From positions 1-6,357 of the forward strand of contig JACQDG010000348.1 in NCBI GenBank assembly GCA_016201185.1: a stretch of 6,357 nucleotides of DNA. The letters run 5' to 3'. The notes below the pieces were generated by a model. That model was not told the DNA's origin. It searched no databases and saw only the letters and a program-made list of their open reading frames with translations. Shown here in pieces: positions 1 to 5,793 of this stretch. Numbering within the stretch: the stretch's first letter is position 1; every line of letters begins with the position of its first letter. Origin of the DNA: Acidobacteriota bacterium. GTDB taxonomy: Bacteria > Acidobacteriota > Terriglobia > Bryobacterales > JACQDG01. The translations under genes were made by a program, and so were the position numbers.

Positions 1-45
1 GCTCCCTCACGGTCGCGGCGCGGAAGATCCCGGCCCGTAATCAAC

Positions 46-834
46 TCACTCACCCTTGAACGCGAAGTCCACGGTCTGGGTGGCGGAAGGAGCCACCGTG
101 ACCTTCTGCTCCTGAACGCCGAACTTTTCGTGCCAAGCCTCTACGGTGTATTCACCCGGTGGCAGCCCCTTCAACTCGAAGGTGCCCTGCTCGCCAGTCA
201 CGGCAAAGTAAGGATTATCCACCACGCCGACGTAGGACCTCATCCACGGATGAACGTTGCACTTCACCGGGATCATGACTTCCGGGCGCGGAAATGCCTT
301 ATCCAGGTTGGCCCCCTTGGGAGGCTGGGACTGGTTCCACTCCCGGTTCACCCTGGGCATGGGGTGGATGTTATGGGTGGTTGGATCGTCGTTGGAAATC
401 TGGATGATCTGCCCGGCGCGGACGCCGACCACATGGGGACGGTAAACGCAGCCCTTTTGGTCGAGCATCGCGGGGCCGGCGGCCGGCTCGAAGTTTTTCC
501 CTTCCAGGCCCGCCTTGATGTAAACGAAGACATTGGCCAGGGTGCCGTTAGGATTGGCTACCACCTCCTCGATGTAGGCAGGCCCGGAGGTGCCGTGCAG
601 GGCCTTGCAGTCCGGCTCGGCGCTCATGTCGATGGCCTTCCTCGCCGGGGCCGTGCCGGCGAAGGTAACTTTGCCGGTGATGGTGGCGGCAGTAGCGGGA
701 TCCACTTTGAAAATAGCGCCCCCTCCTCCTTCGGGTTTCTCAGCGGCGGTCTCCTCCTTCTTGGCGCCGCCGCAGCCGGCGGCCAGGGCAAAGGCCGCGG
801 CGACGGCAATAGTACAGAAAGTCTTGTAAGTCAT
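46..834 (-). CDS. Cupredoxin-like lipoprotein with carboxypeptidase-regulatory-like C-terminal segment
   Basis: This is a 262-residue exported protein. Residues 1-20 form a lipoprotein signal peptide ending in A-L-A-A-G before Cys21, followed by a low-complexity linker rich in Lys, Glu and Gly (22-40). Residues about 50-210 look like a beta-sandwich with possible type 1 copper ligands: His154 or His157 in T-T-H-N-I-H, then Cys192, His195 and Met198 in C-N-V-H-P-W-M. The Met lies only three residues after the His, closer than in plastocyanin, so copper binding is inferred. Cys76 and Cys129 could form a disulfide. Residues about 211-260 (G-T-F-E-L-K-G-L-P-P-G-E-Y-T) match the regulatory-like beta domain common in bacterial exported proteins. 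I chose the ATG at 834 because AAAGG (848-844) lies 9 bases before it; a TTG three codons upstream would abut AAAGG with no spacer. Its position after the cytochrome genes suggests a periplasmic electron carrier or assembly role, not proven. Confidence 0.85.
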   Translation of the reverse strand: MTYKTFCTIAVAAAFALAAGCGGAKKEETAAEKPEGGGGAIFKVDPATAATITGKVTFAGTAPARKAIDMSAEPDCKALHGTSGPAYIEEVVANPNGTLANVFVYIKAGLEGKNFEPAAGPAMLDQKGCVYRPHVVGVRAGQIIQISNDDPTTHNIHPMPRVNREWNQSQPPKGANLDKAFPRPEVMIPVKCNVHPWMRSYVGVVDNPYFAVTGEQGTFELKGLPPGEYTVEAWHEKFGVQEQKVTVAPSATQTVDFAFKGE

Positions 835-902
835 TTGTTCCAACCTTTCTTTTCTTAAGATATGCTAACTACTAATTACTAAAATCGGATCGCAGCGTGT
901 TC
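835..902 (-). promoter_or_regulatory. AT-rich leader, possible promoter of the lipoprotein gene
   Basis: Between the octaheme gene and the lipoprotein gene lies an 86-base gap whose second half is strikingly AT-rich compared with the GC-rich genes around it. A TATCTT hexamer (862-857) resembles a -10 box, but no convincing -35 box is seen at the right distance. The ribosome binding site AAAGG is at 848-844. The AT richness suggests a separate promoter for the lipoprotein gene, but the sequence evidence is weak. Confidence 0.3.
862..882 (-). repeat. Three tandem 7-base repeats in leader
   Basis: On the minus strand the units TTAGTAA, TTAGTAG and TTAGCAT follow each other without gaps. The first two differ by one base and the third differs from the second by two. 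They lie 28 bases upstream of the lipoprotein start codon. They could be a binding site for a regulator or simply slippage-prone AT-rich sequence. Confidence 0.5.
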
Positions 903-919
903 GGGCCGCGCTCAGGCCC
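903..919 (-). terminator. Short GC hairpin right after the octaheme gene stop
   Basis: One base after the TGA of the octaheme gene the transcript can fold as a perfect 5-bp stem, GGGCC paired with GGCCC, with a 7-base loop. No T-run follows directly; the nearest TTTT is about 18 bases further on. It could be a weak terminator or an mRNA 3'-end stabiliser. A 5-bp stem is expected fairly often by chance in GC-rich DNA. Confidence 0.2.
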
Positions 920-920
920 T

Positions 921-3900
921 TCAATCAGCGACCCCTCCGGCGCCCAGTCGCCGGAGCTCCTCTGGAGTGAACTCGAACATGTACCGCACGAGCAGGTCGG
1001 CCTGGTCCTTGGTGTAACCTTTGAAGCTCTCAGGCAGGGGCCCGTTGAACACCCAGTGGTTGCCCTCGCGCCGGAACAGTCCCGAGGGCATGGCGGTGCC
1101 GGGAGCGATCATGGCCGGGTCCAGTATCCACCGCAGCGTCCAGCCGGGCTTCAGCCGGTCCCTGGCCATCAGGAAGTTCGGCGCGGTGGCCCTGGCGTCG
1201 TGAGCAGCGTTGCCTGTGGCATGGCATTTCAGGCAGGGCGCGCCCTTGCTGGTGAACAACTGCCGGGCCATGGTCCGCTCGGCCTCGGTCAGCAACTCGA
1301 GGTCCTTCTTCGGCTGGATATACGGCGTGGACTGCGAGGCGAGCGCCATGAAGAAGCGCACCAGCTTATCCACTTCTCCTGCCGAGAAGCTGAACGTGGG
1401 CATGCGCGCTCTTAGGTATGTGCGCACGCCGTTGCGGTTGACGTCTTTGTCGTTGAGAGCCGGGTTCGAGAGGAAGCGCACCAGCCACTCGGGATCCACG
1501 CGCGCGCCCTCGCCGACCAACTGGGGCGGCATCTGCTCCTTCCAATCCGGGTCCTGGTAGCGCAGCAGGGTTATGAAGACGGTCTGCTGGTTGGCCCGCA
1601 GGACGTGGCACCCCATGCAGTTATATTTGCGGACGATCCACCAACCTTCCTGGATGTCGCGCCGCTGGTCTTCCGGCTTGTAGAAATAAGACTCCGGCAA
1701 CTGGGAATCGACGGCGCCCAAAAGCAGCGTAGTCACCGCGTTGATTTCCTCGGGCTTCAGCTCGAAGTTTGGCATCTTCAGCCGGTCCAGCTTCGCTTTG
1801 ACTTTGCCCTGGTCGAAGAAGTCGGGTTGCCGCAGCTTGCGTGTGAAGAAGCCCTTATGGTCATACCAGCCTTGTCTCTTCGCCTCGTGCGTTAAGAGGG
1901 CGAAGTCCAGGCGCTCGATCGGCTTGCTGCCTTCCTTGGTCAGCTCGGTGCCGATGCGGCCCTCGTCCTCCAGACCCGAAATCTCGTGGCAGCCCGCACA
2001 GCCGTAGTTTCGGACCAAGTGCACGCCTTTGGCCTTCAGCTGCGGATCGTCCAGGTAAGGAGCCGGCGGATAAGTGGCGTCGGGCCGCTTCAAAGTCATC
2101 AGATAAGCGGCGATGTCCTGCGCTTCTTCCCAGGTGAGCCGGAGGCTGGGCATGACAGTCATCTGCTGGACCTGCAGGGTATAGCCGTCGTTGGGGCAGG
2201 CCGTATGTTGCAGGTCGAACAGGAAGGGCTTGCCGTGGCGGGCATAGTCCTCCGGCCCGATGTCGCGCTTTTCCAGCGCGCAATAGGGGCGCGTCCTTTC
2301 GCGCGGGTTGTGAACCCAGCGCACCAGGTACTGGTAGTTTGCTTTCTCCCCGACGCGCGTCAGGTTGGCGGCGAATGTCCCGCCCTGGAAGTTGGAGCCC
2401 TCTCCCACAGAGTGGCAGGCCATGCAGCCGCGCGTTTCGAAAAGCTCCTTACCGCGGCCGGCATTGCCCATGGGATGCTCGGGGAGCTTGCCCTCCACGC
2501 CGGATTGCCAGATAAAGGCGGCGATAGCCTGGATCTCATCTTCGTCCAGCCGGAAGACCGGCATCTTGGTGGTGGGGCGGAACTGGTGCGGGTTCTTGAT
2601 CCATACCGGGATCCATTCCTTGCGCAGTTTGACGCGAACTTCCTTCAGGCTGGGAGCGACCTTTTTCACCTCCAGCAGGAGGCTGCGGGACTGCATATCG
2701 AGCTGCTCCAGCTTCTCATTCATGCGGATGATGTTGACGCGAAGCTGGTCGGCGCGGGCTTTCAGGGAATCTAACTCCTCGGCCGGGTTATTGGGATCGT
2801 CCATCTTTTGGAAAGCGCGGTTCATGTCGCGCTCCGCATCGCCGCGCTCCATGTCGAGCTGCCGAATCGTCTGGCGGACGGTTTGCAGCACCTCCGGCTC
2901 ACGGTCGAAGCCCTCAAAGCGATGGCAGCCCATGCAGCCCTGGCCGCGGAACAGCTCCCGGCCCTGGTTCAGGGTTTCGGCATGGTCGGTGACGATCTCG
3001 CGGGCATGACATTGCTCGCAGCCGGCCTCGACATTGGCCTTGGTGTAAAGCGGCCAGAGCCAGTGCTCGTAAGTGCCGTGAGCCTTCTCCACGCTGGCGG
3101 TGCCGATGCCGTTGCCGTTGTGGCAGGGCGTGCAGCCAAAGCGCTCCGGATCGTGGATTTTGAGCAGGTCGCGCGAGGGATGGCTGGTGAAGACTTCCTC
3201 CCCGCGCATGTCGGCCTTCCTGATTTCCACCGGCTCGCGGGCGCCCAGGTGGCAGGATTCGCAGCGGTCGACCAGGTCGATTTCCTTGACGTGGATCTGC
3301 TTGATCTCGACCCTGAAAGTCTCCATCTTGTCGACCAGGCCCTGGATCTGCTCCCGCGTCAAGCCGGTCATCTGCTCCTTGACATAGGTGTTCAGCTTCT
3401 GCCTCAACTCGGTCTCCGGGGCTTGGGCGCGGATCAATTCGGACGTGAGCTGCGCTTTACGATCCTTCAAGCTCTGGTATTCCTGCTCCAGTTGAGAGAA
3501 GTCCCACTCCACCCGCTCCGTCTGGCCGCTGCCCTCGGCTTTTGCCAGCTTCAGCTCGTGACGCTCTTTGCGGACTTTGTCGATCTCTTGCTGGATCGAC
3601 TTCTTGGAACTCGGGGAGGCGGTGGTCTCCAGGTCATAGGTCAAGGCGGAGACGTGACCGCGCACCTCCTGGAACTTCGCCGTCAGATCGCTCAGGCGCG
3701 GCTGGATGATCTCGTTCATTTCCCTGTTAATGCGACTCACTTCCGGGGCGGCGGCTTTTTGCGCCTCCTTGATCTGCCGGTCCAGCTCCTGGTAGGCGGC
3801 GCTCTTGCGGATCGCTTCTTCGCCGCGACCCTGCACTGGCTGGATCCTCTTCAAGTAAGCGGTGTAGAGGTTGACGAAGCGCCTCTGGTACTGCTTCCAT

Positions 3901-4034
3901 GGCCGCATGAAATAAGTCTCGTCGGCCAGGGCCCACACCAGAGTCAGAAAGACCACCAAGGAGGAAACCAGCAACGGCCGGCTGAGCGAGCTGTTGATTA
4001 CCGGGTCCTGTTCCGGGGCCGGGTTTTCAGGCAT
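921..4034 (-). CDS. Membrane-anchored octaheme c-type cytochrome, likely electron-accepting subunit of the Rieske/cytochrome b complex
   Basis: This is a 1037-residue protein with eight CXXCH heme c sites, at Cys258, 301, 339, 367, 537, 679, 806 and 934. One hydrophobic helix (about 20-36) without a cleavage site anchors it, so the bulk should be periplasmic. Residues about 72-250 are highly charged and helical, probably coiled coil broken by prolines at 97, 112, 141 and 206. Hemes 1-3 are closely spaced with no nearby Met-Pro motif and many His, suggesting bis-His ligation. Hemes 4-8 sit in class I-like cytochrome c domains, each with a later Met-Pro as likely sixth ligand: Met491, 628, 754, 878 and 982. 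The heme 4 domain is split by a second charged helical stretch (about 380-455). The ATG at 4034 is preceded at 9 bases by AGAGG, which overlaps the TAG stop of subunit IV, indicating tight coupling. No cytochrome c1 or f gene is present, so this protein probably replaces it; that role is inferred from context. Confidence 0.93.
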   Translation of the reverse strand: MPENPAPEQDPVINSSLSRPLLVSSLVVFLTLVWALADETYFMRPWKQYQRRFVNLYTAYLKRIQPVQGRGEEAIRKSAAYQELDRQIKEAQKAAAPEVSRINREMNEIIQPRLSDLTAKFQEVRGHVSALTYDLETTASPSSKKSIQQEIDKVRKERHELKLAKAEGSGQTERVEWDFSQLEQEYQSLKDRKAQLTSELIRAQAPETELRQKLNTYVKEQMTGLTREQIQGLVDKMETFRVEIKQIHVKEIDLVDRCESCHLGAREPVEIRKADMRGEEVFTSHPSRDLLKIHDPERFGCTPCHNGNGIGTASVEKAHGTYEHWLWPLYTKANVEAGCEQCHAREIVTDHAETLNQGRELFRGQGCMGCHRFEGFDREPEVLQTVRQTIRQLDMERGDAERDMNRAFQKMDDPNNPAEELDSLKARADQLRVNIIRMNEKLEQLDMQSRSLLLEVKKVAPSLKEVRVKLRKEWIPVWIKNPHQFRPTTKMPVFRLDEDEIQAIAAFIWQSGVEGKLPEHPMGNAGRGKELFETRGCMACHSVGEGSNFQGGTFAANLTRVGEKANYQYLVRWVHNPRERTRPYCALEKRDIGPEDYARHGKPFLFDLQHTACPNDGYTLQVQQMTVMPSLRLTWEEAQDIAAYLMTLKRPDATYPPAPYLDDPQLKAKGVHLVRNYGCAGCHEISGLEDEGRIGTELTKEGSKPIERLDFALLTHEAKRQGWYDHKGFFTRKLRQPDFFDQGKVKAKLDRLKMPNFELKPEEINAVTTLLLGAVDSQLPESYFYKPEDQRRDIQEGWWIVRKYNCMGCHVLRANQQTVFITLLRYQDPDWKEQMPPQLVGEGARVDPEWLVRFLSNPALNDKDVNRNGVRTYLRARMPTFSFSAGEVDKLVRFFMALASQSTPYIQPKKDLELLTEAERTMARQLFTSKGAPCLKCHATGNAAHDARATAPNFLMARDRLKPGWTLRWILDPAMIAPGTAMPSGLFRREGNHWVFNGPLPESFKGYTKDQADLLVRYMFEFTPEELRRLGAGGVAD

Positions 4035-4046
4035 TTCGCGCGGCCT

Positions 4047-4982
4047 CTATATGTTGAACCATGGCGTGATCCACACGTACTTGATGCGGAACAACAGGCG
4101 GAGCATCATCTTCACCGGCAGGCTCAGCATCAGAATCAGGAAAAGCTGCATGGTGACGTACTGAAAGATGTTCATCCGCTTGTAGATCTTCCGGTTGAAC
4201 TCGTTCAGATTGAAAAGTTTATGAAAGCCGAAACCGGCGGCGGTCATGTAAAGCAGCACGACAATGGCTCCAAAAATGCCCTTACCGAGGAAACCGGTGA
4301 TACCGAAAATGTCCGGCAGGTCGCGGTTCACCATGAACTCCAGCCGGTCGTGATCCCAGGTGGTGCCGGGCCAGAACCACATCCACCCGGGCCCGCGGAT
4401 AAACGTGCCGATGATGACCATCGCCACCCACAGCCCGATGAAGCCGAAACAGAACGTAAGGATGGCCCACTTGCGCTGCTTGAAGGTGTAATACCCGGCG
4501 CCGAGCGGGTTGGCGTCGATATAGGGGATGGCCATCAGCCCGACGATGATGAGCGACGGCAGCACGACGCCGGCCATCCAGGGGTCGAAGTAGACCAGCA
4601 TCTCCTGAAGCCCCAGGAAGTACCAGGGGGCCTTGGCCGGGTTCATGGTCAGAGTGGGATTGGACGGCTCCTCGAGCGGAGCGTTCAGCGTGATGGACCA
4701 GATCATGAGGATGGCCGTCACGATGAGCACCGCCAGGAACTCGATGCGCAGTAAATAAGGCCACACCTGCACCTCCCGCACCCAGCCCGGCTTCCAGGGC
4801 TGGACTTTACGGTGGTGATTCTTGGCCATTTCGGGATTGGCTTCGAGCTGCTCGATCAGTCGATCGTTGGCCCGCGCCTGCCGCAGCCCAAACCAGGCGA
4901 AGAACGGCACCAGGAAAAGCAGCGCCGTGATCGGAACATTATCCGGCGCCACGGCGATTTCCCACAACTGCGCCCAGTCCAT
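4047..4982 (-). CDS. Cytochrome b C-terminal (subunit IV-like) subunit with extra membrane helices
   Basis: This 311-residue integral membrane protein corresponds to the C-terminal half of cytochrome b, which together with the b6-like subunit forms the quinol-oxidising Qo site. The family signature is at residues 115-126 (N-P-A-K-A-P-W-Y-F-L-G-L-Q-E begins at 114): the usual Qo-loop P-E-W-Y reads A-P-W-Y at 118-121, so Pro stands in the place of the Glu. Hydrophobic segments lie at about 15-34, 76-98, 136-156, 172-196, 234-252 and 275-297. The second to fourth fit helices E, F and G of subunit IV; the first and the last two are additional, since plant subunit IV has about 160 residues and three helices. 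Between helices 4 and 5 is a Trp-rich stretch, G-P-G-W-M-W-F-W-P-G. The ATG at 4982 has a strong site GAGGAG (4992-4987) four bases upstream. The stop lies 12 bases before the octaheme gene, so both are surely co-transcribed. Confidence 0.92.
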   Translation of the reverse strand: MDWAQLWEIAVAPDNVPITALLFLVPFFAWFGLRQARANDRLIEQLEANPEMAKNHHRKVQPWKPGWVREVQVWPYLLRIEFLAVLIVTAILMIWSITLNAPLEEPSNPTLTMNPAKAPWYFLGLQEMLVYFDPWMAGVVLPSLIIVGLMAIPYIDANPLGAGYYTFKQRKWAILTFCFGFIGLWVAMVIIGTFIRGPGWMWFWPGTTWDHDRLEFMVNRDLPDIFGITGFLGKGIFGAIVVLLYMTAAGFGFHKLFNLNEFNRKIYKRMNIFQYVTMQLFLILMLSLPVKMMLRLLFRIKYVWITPWFNI

Positions 4983-5005
4983 TTAGCTCCTCGTCAAAAA
5001 AGCAC

Positions 5006-5033
5006 TCCTCTGCGTTCTCTGCGTCTCTGCGGT
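5006..5033 (-). repeat. CGCAGAG-type tandem repeat in spacer
   Basis: The 65-base spacer between the two cytochrome b genes contains three imperfect units of 8-9 bases, which read on the minus strand as CCGCAGAG, ACGCAGAGA and ACGCAGAGG. From memory, this kind of CGCAGAG tandem is a widely dispersed intergenic element in several bacterial phyla, including Acidobacteriota, but I could not check it. It ends about 14 bases before the ribosome binding site of the subunit IV gene. Its function is unknown. Confidence 0.7.
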
Positions 5034-5047
5034 GAGGTTGTTCGTCG

Positions 5048-5725
5048 TCAGAACTTCCGTTCCGGCTTGATCTCCGATTCCAGCACCATCGGCGAAGGCC
5101 CCGAGATGCCGCCATCCTTCCGCACCCGCCAGAAATGCACCACCATGAAGGTCGAAGCGGTGAAGCTGAGCAGCAGGGTCAGCACCAGCAGGATCACGCC
5201 CACCACCCAGTTGAACTCCCGCGGCTTCTTGTACGAGCCCGTCAGGAAGACGCGGAACATGTGCAGCCACACGGTGATGATCATCAGGTGGGCGGCCCAG
5301 CGATGCATGTTGCGCAGCAGCTTCCCGAACGGAACATCGTGCTCCAGGTAAAGAATGTCGCGGAAGGCCACGACCTTCGAAGGGTGGTAGTAGAACATCA
5401 GCAGCGTCCCGGTGAAGGTGAGCACGATGAACAGGTAAAAAGTGATGCCGCCCATGCCCCAGGTGTAGTTGTACGCCACCGCGTCACGGTTGATCTTGGC
5501 CGGATGGAGGTGCAGGAAGACGTTGGTCAGCACGCCCAGGGCGCGGCTCCGCGGCGTTTCGTCGTGTTTGACTCGAAAGATCGACTTGTAGAGGTCGGTC
5601 TTGGTCGGCTGCTGGAGCGCCTTGGTGTCTTCTTTAACCTTTTCCTTCAGGGCCTGGATCTGCTCCCGTTCGAGCAGTCCGGCCAGACCCTTCTTGCCCT
5701 TCCCTCCTTCACTGTTCTCAGGCAT
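5048..5725 (-). CDS. Cytochrome b6-like N-terminal subunit, internally shortened (helix C/D region missing)
   Basis: This 225-residue protein is the N-terminal half of a split cytochrome b, which should carry two b hemes in a four-helix bundle. Residues 1-50 are a charged, probably helical extension. Helix A (about 91-113) has the conserved G-M-G-G-I-T and F-Y-Y-H-P. Helix B (about 141-163) has His141 and His155, 14 apart, as heme ligands, followed by L-T-G-S-Y-K-K-P-R-E. Helix C begins at 172 but after S-F-T (187-189) the sequence passes straight to V-V-H-F-W-R-V-R-K-D-G-G (195-206), the end of helix D. The usual G-Y-x-L-P-W-D-Q region, the cd helices and the first helix D histidine are absent; only His197 remains. 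His155 to His197 is 42 residues, against about 102 in plant b6. The frame is open throughout, and the start ATG has GAGGA 7 bases upstream. There is no Cys in the protein, so no covalent heme ci is expected. It may be non-functional, unusual, or the product of an assembly collapse. Confidence 0.88.
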   Translation of the reverse strand: MPENSEGGKGKKGLAGLLEREQIQALKEKVKEDTKALQQPTKTDLYKSIFRVKHDETPRSRALGVLTNVFLHLHPAKINRDAVAYNYTWGMGGITFYLFIVLTFTGTLLMFYYHPSKVVAFRDILYLEHDVPFGKLLRNMHRWAAHLMIITVWLHMFRVFLTGSYKKPREFNWVVGVILLVLTLLLSFTASTFMVVHFWRVRKDGGISGPSPMVLESEIKPERKF

Positions 5726-5742
5726 TCTTTATTCCTCGATAA

Positions 5743-5768
5743 GCGGGCGGGCCGGAACGCCCGTCCGC
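5743..5768 (-). repeat. GC-rich inverted repeat (hairpin) in spacer
   Basis: In the 68-base spacer between the Rieske and cytochrome b genes the minus strand reads GCGGACGGGC, then a 6-base loop GTTCCG, then GCCCGCCCGC. The arms pair at nine of ten positions, with one A-C mismatch. No T-run follows, and the cytochrome b ribosome binding site (5737-5733) comes soon after, so a terminator is unlikely. It may be a dispersed palindromic element, or an mRNA processing or stability hairpin that sets the relative levels of the subunits. Confidence 0.6.
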
Positions 5769-5793
5769 AGACCCGGTGCGCGCAACAAAGATT

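Noticed and set aside
1..45. Possible terminator or next gene start after the lipoprotein
   Set aside because: Only 45 bases are visible; there is no clear stem with a T-run, and no start codon with a ribosome binding site can be supported.
835..843. TTG start three codons upstream of the lipoprotein ATG
   Set aside because: The only Shine-Dalgarno-like sequence, AAAGG, directly abuts this TTG but has a good 9-base spacing to the ATG at 834.
130..858. A plus-strand open frame of 242 codons opposite the lipoprotein gene
   Set aside because: The minus-strand frame has a signal peptide, lipobox and conserved motifs; the plus-strand product is low-complexity and unlike any family I know.
2808..4754. 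A plus-strand open frame of 648 codons opposite the octaheme and subunit IV genes
   Set aside because: It is a shadow of GC-rich coding DNA: it crosses two well-supported genes on the other strand and has no recognisable domain.
5048..5725. Frameshift as the cause of the short cytochrome b
   Set aside because: Both sides of the junction are in the same frame, and the missing part is not present in another frame within the gene or in the spacers.
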